Shown: positions 8,876 to 17,394 of the stretch, piece after piece | Layout: every line of letters begins with the position of its first letter | Position numbering within the stretch: the stretch's first letter is position 1 | Translations under genes and position numbers: made by a program | Notes under the pieces: model-generated | The model's input: the letters and a program-made list of their open reading frames with translations, nothing else | What the model was told of the DNA's origin: nothing | Databases searched by the model: none | Source: Candidatus Dietzia intestinipullorum | GTDB lineage: Bacteria > Actinomycetota > Actinomycetes > Mycobacteriales > Mycobacteriaceae | Direction of reading: 5' to 3' | Length of the DNA: 64,000 nucleotides | NCBI GenBank assembly: GCA_019119635.1 | Contig: DWWP01000019.1 | Span: forward strand, 1-64,000

Positions 8876-8922
8876 AACGTGATCACTCCATAGTGGTTTG
8901 AAGACTGTGTGGCCCGACGAGG

Positions 8923-9459
8923 TCAGCCGAGGGTGTACAGGTCCTCCGGCTCGTGCCCCTCACCCATGAGGTCGGCGGACAGGAAGTCCTCGCCGCCGAA
9001 CGTCAGTCCGCGGTCGCGGGCGACGGCCCCGAAGGTGCGCTGCGACGCCGTGTTGTCCGGGCTGATCGTGGTGCGCATCCGCACCACGCCGCGGTCGGCG
9101 GTGCGGTCGAACAGTGCGTGGAGCATGCGGGCCGCCAGGCCCTTGCCACGCTGGTCGGCGTCGACGCCCACCTGCCAGACGAAGATCGTGTCCGGCTCCG
9201 ACTGGCGGATGAATCCGGTGACGAATCCGACGACTCGTCCCTCGGACTCCACGACCACGGAGGAGTCCGAGAACTCGGCCCCCCACAGGACGTAGGCGTA
9301 CGACGAGTTGACGTCGAGGACCCCGCTGTCGCGGGTGATCTCCCACATCCGCTGGCCGTCGGCGGCGGTCGGAGGCCGGAACACCGGCTCCGACGAGGAG
9401 GCCGCGTCGGCGTCGGAAGTGGACTGGGGACGGGGTACTTCTCGTTCTCCAAGGCTCAT
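8923..9459 (-). CDS. ectA: L-2,4-diaminobutyric acid acetyltransferase
   Basis: The 178-residue GNAT-fold enzyme acetylates the gamma-amino group of 2,4-diaminobutyrate. The motif WQVGVDADQRGKGLAARML is the acetyl-CoA binding A motif, and VLDVNSSYAYVLWGAEFSDSS is characteristic of EctA. I chose the start at 9459 because a GGAGG Shine-Dalgarno lies directly upstream; the frame stays open 37 codons further. It is the first gene of ectABC. The 156 bp upstream to sulP must hold the osmotically controlled promoter, but I cannot pick out a convincing one. Confidence 0.95.
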   Translation of the reverse strand: MSLGEREVPRPQSTSDADAASSSEPVFRPPTAADGQRMWEITRDSGVLDVNSSYAYVLWGAEFSDSSVVVESEGRVVGFVTGFIRQSEPDTIFVWQVGVDADQRGKGLAARMLHALFDRTADRGVVRMRTTISPDNTASQRTFGAVARDRGLTFGGEDFLSADLMGEGHEPEDLYTLG

Positions 9460-9615
9460 ATCCGTCCTCCACCGTAGGTCATCGCGATCTCGCCGGGCAG
9501 GCCGGTTCCTTATCCGAGGCTGAATCGATACCGACGCCGCAGGTGGACCGACGGGAGTGAGTCTGGTCACGCGAGGTCCTCGACGGGGCGTCCGCGACGT
9601 CGCCCGAGACCCTGG

Positions 9616-11130
9616 TCAGTCGCCTGCGCCGAGCTTGCCCGAGAGCTTGTCCAGCCGGTCCTGACTGGCGCCGTCGAGGCCGATCACGCTGAGCGTCTTG
9701 CCCTTGGCCGCGTACTTGTGCTGGACCGCATCCAGCGTCGCCACGGTGGAGGCGTCCCAGATGTCGGCGTCGGTGAGGTCGAGCACCACGTGCTCGGGGT
9801 CGTCGGAGTAGTCGAACCGGTACACGAGGTCGTTGCTCGAGGCCCAGAACAGCTCACCGGTGACGCGGTACGTGCGGGTGTCGACCTCGCCGTCGTCGTC
9901 GGTGTCGAGCTCGGCGACCTTCTCGATGGACGTCATGTGCGCCACCCGGCGGGCGAACAGCACCATGGCCGTGATGACGCCCAGGACCACGCCGATCGCG
10001 AGGTTGTCGGTCCACACGGTAGCCACCACCGTGACCAGCATGACCAGCGTCTCGGACAGCGGCATGAGCCGCAGCGTGCGCGGGTGCACCGAGTGCCAGT
10101 CCATCGTGCCCACCGACACCATGACCATCACGGCCACAAGCGCGGCCATCGGGATGAGCCCCACGATGTCGCCGAGCGCCACCACGAGCACCAGGAGGAA
10201 CACGCCGGCGAGCAGGGTCGACAGTCGCGTGCGGGCGCCGGAGGCCTTGACGTTGATCATGGTCTGGCCGATCATCGCGCAGCCACCCATGCCGCCGAAG
10301 AAGCCGGTCACGAGGTTGGCGACGCCCTGACCCCAGCCCTCGCGGGTCTTGTCGGAGTGTGTCTCGGTGATGTCGTCGACGAGCTTGGCCGTCATGAGCG
10401 ATTCCATCAGTCCGACGAGCGCCATCGCCAGTGCGTACGGGGCGATGATATGCAGCGTCTCGAGCGTCAGCGGGACGTCAGGGATGAGCAGTGTCGGCAG
10501 GCTGGACGGGAGTTCGCCCTGGTCGCCGACGTCCGGGACGGACCAGCCCACGATCAGCACGACCGCGGTGATGGCGATGATCGCGATGAGTGGCGCCGGG
10601 ATGACCGTGGTGAGCCTGGGGAACCACACCATGATCGCGATCCCGGCCACCACCAGCGGGTACACCAGCCACGGCACCCCGATCAGGTGCGGGATCTGGG
10701 ACAGGAAGATGAGGATCGCCAGCGCGTTGACGAAGCCGATCATGACCGACCGGGGGATGAACCGCATGAGCTTGGCCACGCCGAGCACGCTGAGCACCAC
10801 CTGGATGGCACCGCCCAGGAGGACGGTGGCGATGAGATAGTCGACGCCGTACTCCTCGACGACCGGGGCGATCACCAGGGCGATCGCGCCTGTCGCCGCG
10901 GAGATCATGGCAGGGCGGCCGCCGGTGAACGCGATGGTCACGGCCATGGTGAACGCCGCGAAGAGCCCGATCCGCGGGTCGACGCCCGCGAGGATCGAGA
11001 AGGCGATCGCCTCGGGGATCAGGGCCAGCGCCACCACGAGCCCGGCCAGCACCTCGGTGCGCAGCCGCGCCACGGAGGAGAACGCGGCCCGGAAGGAGGG
11101 GAGCACGCCGGTCGGGAACTCGTCGGTCAC
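9616..11130 (-). CDS. SulP family inorganic anion transporter with C-terminal STAS domain
   Basis: This 504-residue SLC26/SulP-type transporter has about eleven hydrophobic segments. The first contains EVLAGLVVALALIPEAIAFS, the conserved SulP opening. MGGCAMIGQTMINVKASGARTR splits into the family block before helix 8. A STAS domain occupies roughly residues 410-500. Substrates of bacterial SulP proteins are sulfate, bicarbonate or dicarboxylates, and the sequence alone does not decide. A divergent merR-family gene with a dyad lies in the shared promoter region, suggesting local control. Translation starts at a GTG. Confidence 0.92.
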   Translation of the reverse strand: MTDEFPTGVLPSFRAAFSSVARLRTEVLAGLVVALALIPEAIAFSILAGVDPRIGLFAAFTMAVTIAFTGGRPAMISAATGAIALVIAPVVEEYGVDYLIATVLLGGAIQVVLSVLGVAKLMRFIPRSVMIGFVNALAILIFLSQIPHLIGVPWLVYPLVVAGIAIMVWFPRLTTVIPAPLIAIIAITAVVLIVGWSVPDVGDQGELPSSLPTLLIPDVPLTLETLHIIAPYALAMALVGLMESLMTAKLVDDITETHSDKTREGWGQGVANLVTGFFGGMGGCAMIGQTMINVKASGARTRLSTLLAGVFLLVLVVALGDIVGLIPMAALVAVMVMVSVGTMDWHSVHPRTLRLMPLSETLVMLVTVVATVWTDNLAIGVVLGVITAMVLFARRVAHMTSIEKVAELDTDDDGEVDTRTYRVTGELFWASSNDLVYRFDYSDDPEHVVLDLTDADIWDASTVATLDAVQHKYAAKGKTLSVIGLDGASQDRLDKLSGKLGAGD

Positions 11131-11154
11131 GGATCACCTACAGTTGTCGTCAGA

Positions 11155-11175
11155 ACCCTCACACGGTGAGAGGGT
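11155..11175. promoter_or_regulatory. Inverted repeat between divergent sulP and merR-like genes
   Basis: ACCCTC at 11155-11160 pairs with GAGGGT at 11170-11175, and inside it CTCAC and GTGAG are arranged around a short centre. The dyad lies 25 bp upstream of the sulP start and about 100 bp before the merR-like ATG. The position fits an operator or MerR-type activator site. The binding protein is inferred from proximity only. Confidence 0.5.
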
Positions 11176-11275
11176 CGGAAGCTACCGTAACGGGAGAGTT
11201 GTGGGCGGACCAAACCAGGGCGAACAGACCGAGCCGGGCAGGTCGGGCGAGCCGGACCGGCCGGGCGAGCCAACG

Positions 11276-11623
11276 ATGAAGATCGGTGAGGTCGCCGAGC
11301 GCACCGAGCTGTCGATCCGCAGCCTGCGCCACTACGACGAGCTGGGGCTGGTGAGCCCGTCAGCCCACTCCCCGGGCGGCTTCCGCCTGTACACCGAGAC
11401 CGACGTGGAACGCCTCCTGCTGATCCGTCGGATGAAGCCGCTCGGCTTCAGCCTCGAGCGCATGACGGACTTCCGGCGCGCCCTCGACCAGCGGCAGTCC
11501 GACCCCGAGGCCTCAGCCGCCACGATCGCCGAGATCCGCACCGAGGCCGCGGCCCGGCTCGACCGCCTGCGCACGCACCTGGCCTACGCGGAGGAGTTCC
11601 TCGGGATCGTCGAGGGCCTGTAG
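11276..11623 (+). CDS. MerR family transcriptional regulator
   Basis: The 115-residue protein starts MKIGEVAERTELSIRSLRHYDELGL, split across the winged HTH, with GGFRLYTETDVERL as wing. A C-terminal coiled coil lies around residues 80-112. There is no cysteine cluster, so it is not a classic metal sensor. The short C-terminus leaves no room for a drug-binding domain. The ATG at 11276 starts exactly at the canonical MerR N-terminus, although the frame is open upstream and a GTG near 11201 is possible. It is divergent from sulP and is the obvious candidate regulator of that gene. Confidence 0.88.
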   Translation: MKIGEVAERTELSIRSLRHYDELGLVSPSAHSPGGFRLYTETDVERLLLIRRMKPLGFSLERMTDFRRALDQRQSDPEASAATIAEIRTEAAARLDRLRTHLAYAEEFLGIVEGL

Positions 11624-11645
11624 CGCCGCGGCCGCCGGACCGGGT

Positions 11646-12803
11646 TCACAACGCCCGGCCGACGACCTCCTTCATGATCTCGTTGGTGCCGCCGTAGATC
11701 CGCATGACGCGGGCCGCCGCGTACTTCTGCGCGATGGGGTACTCCATCATGTAGCCGTAGCCGCCGAAGAGCTGGAGGCAGCGGTCCACCACGTCGTCGA
11801 GCATGTCGGTGGCCTGCAGCTTGACCATCGAGGCCGTGACCGCGTCGAGCTCCCCGGCGATCTCGCGCTCGATGCACAGGTCCACGAAGGCACGGGTGGC
11901 CATCACCTGGGTCTTGCAGTGGGCCAGCTCGAAGCGGGTGTTCTGGAAGTCGAGGATCGGCTTGCCGAACGCCTGCCGCTCGCGGGTGTACTCGAGGGTC
12001 TCCACGACGGCGGCCTCGGCCATCGCCAGCGCGTCGACGGCGATGGCCAGGCGCTCGCGCGGCAGCTGGTTCATCAGCTGGTAGAAGCCGTGCCCCTCCT
12101 CGCCGCCGAGGAGGTTGGCGGCGGGCACGCGCATGTCGTTGAAGAACAACTCGGCGGTGTCCGCGCCGTGGCGGCCCATCTTCTCCAACACGCGGCCCCG
12201 CTCGAAGCCGGGGGTGTCGGCCTCCACCGCGAACAGCGCCATCCCCTTGTGTCCGGCCTCGACGTCGGTCTTGGCCACCACCACCACGAAGTCGGCGGAG
12301 CCGCCGTTGGAGATGAAGGTCTTGGAGCCGTTGATGATGTAGCTGTCGCCGTCGCGCTTCGCGGCGGTGCGCACGCCCTGGAGGTCGGAGCCGGCGCCGG
12401 GCTCGGACATGGCGATCGCCGAGATCCACTCGCCGGAGCAGATCCTGGGCAACCACGCCCGCTTCTGCTCCTCGGTGGCGTAGTTGACCACGTAGTGCGG
12501 GGTGATGGTGGAGCCCACGCCCATACCGAACGCGGTGTCGCCGGAGTACACCAACTCCTCGGTGACCAGGTACTCCATCGCCGGGTCGCCGCCCTGTCCG
12601 CCGTACTCCTCGGGCACGTCCAGGCAGATGAGGCCGGCCTCCCCGGTGCGCATCCAGGTCTCGCGGTCGACGTACTTCTGTTCGGCCCACTTCTCCTGGT
12701 TGGGCGTCATCTCCTTGGCGAAGAACGCGCGGGCGTGATCGCGGAGGAGCCGGTGGTCGTCGGTCTCCCAGGAGGGGCGGTGGTCGGGGAAGAGTGCGGA
12801 CAT
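11646..12803 (-). CDS. Acyl-CoA dehydrogenase
   Basis: The 385-residue FAD-dependent enzyme introduces the alpha-beta double bond in acyl-CoA during beta-oxidation or branched-chain catabolism. AMSEPGAGSDLQG lies near residue 128 and the C-terminal helical domain has the RQAFGKPILDFQNTRF and QLFGGYGYMMEYPIAQKYAAARVMRIYGGTNEI blocks, split here into their recognisable parts. The length is standard. The glutamate position in YGGTNEIMKEV fits the usual catalytic base region of several subfamilies. It converges on the merR-like gene with a 22-bp gap and is divergent from the PIG-L gene. The acyl chain specificity is unknown. Confidence 0.93.
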   Translation of the reverse strand: MSALFPDHRPSWETDDHRLLRDHARAFFAKEMTPNQEKWAEQKYVDRETWMRTGEAGLICLDVPEEYGGQGGDPAMEYLVTEELVYSGDTAFGMGVGSTITPHYVVNYATEEQKRAWLPRICSGEWISAIAMSEPGAGSDLQGVRTAAKRDGDSYIINGSKTFISNGGSADFVVVVAKTDVEAGHKGMALFAVEADTPGFERGRVLEKMGRHGADTAELFFNDMRVPAANLLGGEEGHGFYQLMNQLPRERLAIAVDALAMAEAAVVETLEYTRERQAFGKPILDFQNTRFELAHCKTQVMATRAFVDLCIEREIAGELDAVTASMVKLQATDMLDDVVDRCLQLFGGYGYMMEYPIAQKYAAARVMRIYGGTNEIMKEVVGRAL

Positions 12804-12908
12804 GAGGGGCCTTTCGGTGGGTGTCGACGACGACGAGGGCTCCAGCTTACGTCCGTGGTCATCCGCGAGGCCCGGCGAGACCGGCGGCGTTCGGGTGATA
12901 CTCGTGGC

Positions 12909-13646
12909 ATGACTACTCCCGACGCCCGCTCCGCAGACGCCCCCCTGCCCGACCCGTTCCCCACCGACTGGACCCGGTGCCTGGTGCTGGTCGCCCATCC
13001 CGACGACCCCGAGTACGGCATGTCCCCGGCGGTGGCGCGCTGGACCGCCGAGGGGCGCAGCGTCGTGTACGTGCTCGCCTCGAGCGGCGAGGCCGGGATC
13101 GAGGGGATGCTCCCGTCGGTGGCGGGCCCGATCCGCGAGGAGGAACAGCGACGGTCCTCGGCCGTCGTCGGGGTGGACCAGGTGGAGTTCATGGGGTTCC
13201 CGGACAGCCGGATCGTCAACAACGCCGAGCTGCGGGACTCGATCGCCGACGCGATCCGCAGGCACCGCCCCGACGTGGTGCTCTCGCTGTACTCCGGCCC
13301 CGAGTTCGCGCCGGGCTTTCCCAACCAGAGCGATCACATGGAGTTCGGCGAGGCCGTGATGGCGGCCTACGACGACGTGGTGGCCGCAGTGGGCGTGGAC
13401 GCCTCCGAGGGGCGGCCCACCACGCTGTTCGAGTCCTCCCCCGAGGCCACTCACTATGTGGACGTGGAGGGGTTCGTCGAGTTGGCGGTGGACGCGCTGG
13501 CCGAGCACTCCGAGTACCTGTCGGTGCTCGACCCCGGGACCCCCGTCCGCGAGCAGGCCCGCAAACAGGTCGAGATGGTGACCGAGGCCCGGGAGGACCT
13601 CGCCGGCGGCCGCCCCGTGGTGGGGTTCCGACGCATGCGCCCCTGA
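12909..13646 (+). CDS. PIG-L/LmbE family deacetylase
   Basis: A second PIG-L family protein, of 245 residues. The metal motif is AHPDDPEYG near residue 27, and the distal motif contains PNQSDHMEFG near residue 141. The proline after PDD and the SDH distal motif separate it from the protein at 6177 and resemble the subgroup annotated as GlcNAc-PI deacetylase-like in actinobacteria. GATACT at 12897-12902 stands 6 nt before the ATG with no Shine-Dalgarno, suggesting leaderless initiation. The stop lies 9 bp from the convergent RES-domain gene. Confidence 0.86.
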   Translation: MTTPDARSADAPLPDPFPTDWTRCLVLVAHPDDPEYGMSPAVARWTAEGRSVVYVLASSGEAGIEGMLPSVAGPIREEEQRRSSAVVGVDQVEFMGFPDSRIVNNAELRDSIADAIRRHRPDVVLSLYSGPEFAPGFPNQSDHMEFGEAVMAAYDDVVAAVGVDASEGRPTTLFESSPEATHYVDVEGFVELAVDALAEHSEYLSVLDPGTPVREQARKQVEMVTEAREDLAGGRPVVGFRRMRP

Positions 13647-13655
13647 CGCGGGCAC

Positions 13656-14345
13656 TTACGGCGAGGCCCAGTCCTCGTACCCACCGTGCGGCTGGCCCCG
13701 ATACCGAGTCCTGGTCACCAGGACCTGCGGTGGATGCGCACCCTCCGCCGCGACGGCCACCCGCAGCCAACGATCATCACGGCGCGCCAGTGTCCGCGGG
13801 TCAGCGATCGCCTCCTGCTCGTACCTGCCCCCGAACACCGTGATGTTGATGGCCTCGGGCAACGCTGCTGACGGCGCCAGCACGCCCCGGTAGCCCTGCT
13901 CGACCAACCCTTGCGCCACCCGCTGACATCCGGCGTGATCATCCGAGACGGCGTCCATCGGATCGAGCCCGCACGCGACCCAGCGGTCGAACGTCGACAG
14001 GTCGGCGACGTCCTCGACCTCCACATGCGCGTGCCACAGCGATCGCCGCTGTTCCACCACCTGCTCCGGGGACCGGAGACCGAAATACCTGATCAACTCC
14101 GCCCACGCGCCGGCCGGCGACAGCGAGAAGTACTGGGCGAACCCCACGCCACGCCGGTGCCACCGCCCATCAGACTGCGTCGGTGCACCGCCCAGCCCGG
14201 CGTCATGCCACAGCGGAGGCATCCCCGGAGCCACCTGCCTGAACGCCGAAACGTCGACCGGCACCCGCTCCGGCGCGCTCCGGTTAACGGAGTCCACCAC
14301 GAACGAAGTCCAGCAGCTCCGACCGAGCATCACCTTCGTGCTCAT
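13656..14345 (-). CDS. RES-domain toxin of a RES/Xre toxin-antitoxin pair
   Basis: The 229-residue protein carries RES family positions: an Arg-rich GRWHRRG segment near residue 60, then the tyrosine in FAQYFSLSPAGAWAELIRYF with its conserved glutamate, and a late serine region. Characterised RES toxins (MbcT, ParT, Res) bind NAD+ and either degrade it or ADP-ribosylate a target. It lies downstream of and overlaps an Xre/MbcA-like antitoxin gene by up to 62 nt, which is the usual order. The exact start is uncertain: GTG codons at 14300 and 14297 would give a shorter overlap. Confidence 0.82.
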   Translation of the reverse strand: MSTKVMLGRSCWTSFVVDSVNRSAPERVPVDVSAFRQVAPGMPPLWHDAGLGGAPTQSDGRWHRRGVGFAQYFSLSPAGAWAELIRYFGLRSPEQVVEQRRSLWHAHVEVEDVADLSTFDRWVACGLDPMDAVSDDHAGCQRVAQGLVEQGYRGVLAPSAALPEAINITVFGGRYEQEAIADPRTLARRDDRWLRVAVAAEGAHPPQVLVTRTRYRGQPHGGYEDWASP

Positions 14346-14928
14346 CGAGCACCTGCAGCGGTGACCGGCTGCCCAGCTGAGCGACAGGATTGTCGAACCA
14401 CAGACGGATCCCGCGGGCCGTCATCGTGGTCCGCAGCTCCATCACCAGCTCGGCGACCAGCTGCAGCCTCTCCAGAGCGGCCTTGCGGGGACGAGTGCCC
14501 GAGCGCCAGTTCGACAGCACGCGAGGCTGCGCGCCCACCACCCGGGCGAGATCCTCGGCGCTCCAGCCCCTCAACCAGGAGTCCAGGAACGCCATCGCCT
14601 CCCCCGGGTCGTCGATCTGCTCCCGGTGAACCTGCAGCCGGATGCGGGACAGGACCGTCCGCATGCCCACCAAGGCCAGCTCCAGGCCCTCGCGATCGTC
14701 CACGGCATACGCCTCACGGGCCCGCTTGAGCAGTGTCCACAGCCCCTGCACCTCGGTCGCCGGGGCCCCGGACGGCCAACGGCTGCCCAGATCCAGAGCG
14801 AGGTCGGTCAGCTCGGTGATGAACTCCTCGACCGCCTCGCGTTCCTGCGCGGCCGTATCGACCGGGGCCACGAGCGCATCTGCAGTCGCCTGGACGGCCT
14901 CCTCAAAACCTCCCACAGCAAGCGTCAT
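14284..14928 (-). CDS. Xre/MbcA/ParS-like antitoxin
   Basis: The 214-residue protein has an unusually long N-terminal helical region (residues 1-100). A helix-turn-helix follows around residues 112-135 (GWSAEDLARVVGAQPRVLSNWRSG split at the turn). The C-terminal toxin-binding segment has LWFDNPVAQLGSRSPLQVL, which matches the MbcA/ParS-type domain that blocks RES toxins. Known antitoxins bind their own promoter with the toxin. The first residues are read from an ATG at 14928; the promoter just upstream contains direct and inverted repeats. Paired with the RES gene it forms a type II toxin-antitoxin operon. Confidence 0.82.
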   Translation of the reverse strand: MTLAVGGFEEAVQATADALVAPVDTAAQEREAVEEFITELTDLALDLGSRWPSGAPATEVQGLWTLLKRAREAYAVDDREGLELALVGMRTVLSRIRLQVHREQIDDPGEAMAFLDSWLRGWSAEDLARVVGAQPRVLSNWRSGTRPRKAALERLQLVAELVMELRTTMTARGIRLWFDNPVAQLGSRSPLQVLDEHEGDARSELLDFVRGGLR

Positions 14929-14939
14929 AATTCCGATCC

Positions 14940-14975
14940 TCTTCCTCTCTATAGGAAGAATACCGGAACAATACC
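14940..14975 (-). promoter_or_regulatory. Promoter and probable autoregulatory operator of the RES/Xre operon
   Basis: Two features overlap upstream of the antitoxin ATG. TCTTCC at 14940-14945 and GGAAGA at 14954-14959 form an inverted repeat with an 8-bp centre. Two tandem 11-bp copies, GGAAGAATACC at 14954-14964 and GGAACAATACC at 14965-14975, follow directly. The tract is clearly AT-richer than its surroundings, with TATAG and TATTC elements suited to a -10 box. Operator function is inferred by analogy with other Xre-controlled toxin-antitoxin promoters. Confidence 0.6.
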
Positions 14976-15040
14976 CGCTGGGGCGCGCCGACAGAAGCCG
15001 TCGCAGGACGGTGCCCCGGCACCGCGAGGCGCTCGGGGTC

Positions 15041-15784
15041 TCAGGCGGTCTGGCCGGGTGCGTTCTCCACCGCCGCCACATCGTCGTCGCCCTCGGTCCG
15101 GTGGAGCCGCTCGACGATCTCGTCCGCCCACTCGCGCCCGGGCGACTCCATCGCCCCGTCCCCGGGCGTGCCCACGTAGGTGAGCCAGTACCGCTGCTCG
15201 CCCTCGCCGACGACGGCCGCGTAGACGAGCCCGCCTGCGGCCGCTCCCGTCGCCGAGGTCGCACCGAGGGACCGGTCGGGGACCACGCGGTAGGACATGG
15301 CCCACCCGTCGCCGAGGTCGCTGGAGATCTCCTCCATGCGTTGCTCTGTCCGCTGACCCGGCACGGGCAGGAAGTACTCCCCCATCCCCGAGCTCATGGC
15401 GGCGGCCGACCGCTGGTTATCGGTCTCGTGCGCCGCGAACAAGTTGGGCGTCAGTGCGCCGACCAAGACGATCCCGCCGCCCGTCTGCCCCGGCGGGAGG
15501 CCGTCGACCGGCTCGGGGACCAGCGCGGTACTGCCGTACACGAGGTCTCCCGGTTCAACGCGCCACCCCTCGGGCACCCGGACCTCCACTCCCGCCTCAG
15601 CGTCCACATGGTCCGACCCGGCGGCCACCTGGGTCTTCGGCGACAGCGTGCGCGGTGTCGGGTCGTAGGTCGCCGAGGAGATCACCACGGTCGCCACGGC
15701 GGCGACCACCGCGAGGAGGGCGACGACCGCAACTGACAGGATGATCCGCCCTCGACCGGTGAGCTGGTTCGCGCCGTGACTCAT
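15041..15784 (-). CDS. Membrane-anchored protein of unknown function
   Basis: This 247-residue protein has one N-terminal transmembrane helix (about residues 12-36, rich in Val and Ala) and a large presumably extracytoplasmic domain. The domain has a VRVPEGWRVEPGDLVYGS region reminiscent of PsbP-like or DUF4245-like secreted domains, but I cannot name it. Its ATG overlaps the TGA of the alkB-like gene as ATGA, so it is translationally coupled to it. No catalytic motif is visible. The C-terminal tail is acidic. Confidence 0.8.
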   Translation of the reverse strand: MSHGANQLTGRGRIILSVAVVALLAVVAAVATVVISSATYDPTPRTLSPKTQVAAGSDHVDAEAGVEVRVPEGWRVEPGDLVYGSTALVPEPVDGLPPGQTGGGIVLVGALTPNLFAAHETDNQRSAAAMSSGMGEYFLPVPGQRTEQRMEEISSDLGDGWAMSYRVVPDRSLGATSATGAAAGGLVYAAVVGEGEQRYWLTYVGTPGDGAMESPGREWADEIVERLHRTEGDDDVAAVENAPGQTA

Positions 15785-16479
15785 GCCTCCACCGTAGGCC
15801 GCCCGGTCACCCGCAGCGTGATGTTGACCCGGCCAGGTGTTCCGCCGAGCACCTCCGCGCACCAGCCGGGGGCCGTGGCGTCGAAGACCTTGGGGACGCC
15901 GTGGAACGACAACCGCGACGGTCCACCGAAGACCACGAGGTCACCGGACTCCAGGCGGACGTCCTCGTACGGTCGACCGCGGTGTTCCGGGGTACCGAAG
16001 CGGAACGTGCACGAATCCCCCAGGCTCAGCGACACCACCGGGGCACCACTCGCCTCGTCCTTGTCCTGGTGCAGGCCCATCGTGGAGCCACGGCCGTAGA
16101 GGTTCACCAGTGCCGCGTCGGGCGTGTAGTCCTCGGGCGCGAGCGGCCGCCCGGCGTCGGTGGCCACCCGGTGATCGACAGTCGAGGCCGCCTCGAGCGC
16201 GGACCGCGCCGCGCGCACGAGCCAGTCCGGCAGCGGCGGGACGGGCTCGTCGTCGTCATACCGGTACGGGGACCAGCGCCGGCCGAGCATGGTCGTGCGC
16301 ACCGACATCCGTCCTCCGCCGGGGAGCACCACGGTGCGCGGCGGGCGGACCGCGGCCCAGTCGGCGCAGGCCCGCAACAGGAACTCCTGACGGCGACGGT
16401 CCATCCACCCCGGGATGTGCACGGCGCCGGGCCCCAGCACGGCGGGGTCGCGCTCCAGTGCGAAGAGCGGGTCGGTCAC
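15781..16479 (-). CDS. alkB: AlkB-type alpha-ketoglutarate-dependent DNA/RNA demethylase
   Basis: The 232-residue Fe(II)/2-oxoglutarate dioxygenase oxidatively repairs 1-methyladenine and 3-methylcytosine. The iron ligands are visible in GLHQDKDE (H and D) and in the later histidine of SRLSFHGVPK, with RVNITLR containing the arginines that bind 2-oxoglutarate. LESGDLVVFGG lies between them in the right order. A GTG at 16479 is the most natural start, because the upstream frame is Arg-rich and overlaps hisN. It is the middle gene of hisN-alkB-membrane protein, with an ATGA overlap to the latter. Confidence 0.9.
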   Translation of the reverse strand: MTDPLFALERDPAVLGPGAVHIPGWMDRRRQEFLLRACADWAAVRPPRTVVLPGGGRMSVRTTMLGRRWSPYRYDDDEPVPPLPDWLVRAARSALEAASTVDHRVATDAGRPLAPEDYTPDAALVNLYGRGSTMGLHQDKDEASGAPVVSLSLGDSCTFRFGTPEHRGRPYEDVRLESGDLVVFGGPSRLSFHGVPKVFDATAPGWCAEVLGGTPGRVNITLRVTGRPTVEA

Positions 16480-16508
16480 GAGCCCGGATCCTACTCGGGA
16501 GCAGGCGA

Positions 16509-17357
16509 TCAGCCCTCCGGCCGCAGCACCGCCCAGGCCTGTTCGGCCAGCTCGCGCGTCGCGGCGGCCACCACGGTCCCGCCCTCCAACGGCTGGCCAC
16601 CGTCCGATCCGACGACCACACCGCCGGCGGCTTCGACGATCGGGATGAGGGCGACGATGTCGTACGCGTTGAGCTCGGACTCGACCACCAGGTCGACCCG
16701 GCCCGCGGCGAGCATGCAGTAGGCGTAGCAATCTCCGCCGAAGCGCTGCAGCCGCACGCGGAGCCCCAGCTCGTCGTAGCGGCGCCGCGCCTCGCCGCCG
16801 GCCTCACCGAACATCGACGGGTGGGTGGTGTACAGGATCGCCTCGGACAGCTCGGTGCACCCCGAGGCGCGGAGATCGGTGACCTCGACGGAGCCCCCGC
16901 CCGCGGCGGGCCGGCGGACGACCGCGCGTCCGTCCACCGCCGCGAAGGTCTCGCCGAGGACGGGCTGATCCATCCACCCCGCCACCGCGCGGCCGTCCTC
17001 GACCACACCGACGAGCGTGCCCCAGCCGGTCATCCCCGTGAGGAACGCCTTGGTGCCGTCTATCGGGTCCAGGAACCACGTTCGGCGGGCGTCCTGCGGG
17101 CCGGAGGCGCCTCCCTCCTCCCCGATCACGCGATCACCGGGGCTGAAGCGTGAGATCCCCGCGCGCAGCAGCGCCTCGATCTCCTCATCGGCCGCGGTTA
17201 CCGGATCGTATCCAGCGGCCCCGCCCTTGTCGGCCGCCGCCAACGCCTCGAGGTCGCCACGGAAGTGACGGCGTGCCACGCGACCCGTCGACTCGAAGAG
17301 CTCCTCGATCTTCTCGATGGTCCCGTCCTGCAGAGGTTGATCGGCGCGCTGTGTCAT
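16509..17357 (-). CDS. hisN: Histidinol-phosphatase of the inositol monophosphatase family
   Basis: The 282-residue Mg-dependent phosphatase has TAADEEIE, then GEEGG and WFLDPIDGTKAFLTG, which are the metal-binding motifs of the IMPase superfamily. GGDCYAY and ELNAYDIVALIPIVEAAGG match the HisN branch, which dephosphorylates histidinol phosphate in actinobacterial histidine synthesis. A role as inositol or fructose-bisphosphate phosphatase cannot be excluded from sequence alone. It is divergent from an alpha/beta hydrolase gene, with 37 bp between the starts, and leads the hisN-alkB run. Confidence 0.85.
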   Translation of the reverse strand: MTQRADQPLQDGTIEKIEELFESTGRVARRHFRGDLEALAAADKGGAAGYDPVTAADEEIEALLRAGISRFSPGDRVIGEEGGASGPQDARRTWFLDPIDGTKAFLTGMTGWGTLVGVVEDGRAVAGWMDQPVLGETFAAVDGRAVVRRPAAGGGSVEVTDLRASGCTELSEAILYTTHPSMFGEAGGEARRRYDELGLRVRLQRFGGDCYAYCMLAAGRVDLVVESELNAYDIVALIPIVEAAGGVVVGSDGGQPLEGGTVVAAATRELAEQAWAVLRPEG

Positions 17358-17394
17358 GCTTCCAGTGCATCACAGGTCACGGACGGAGGTACCG

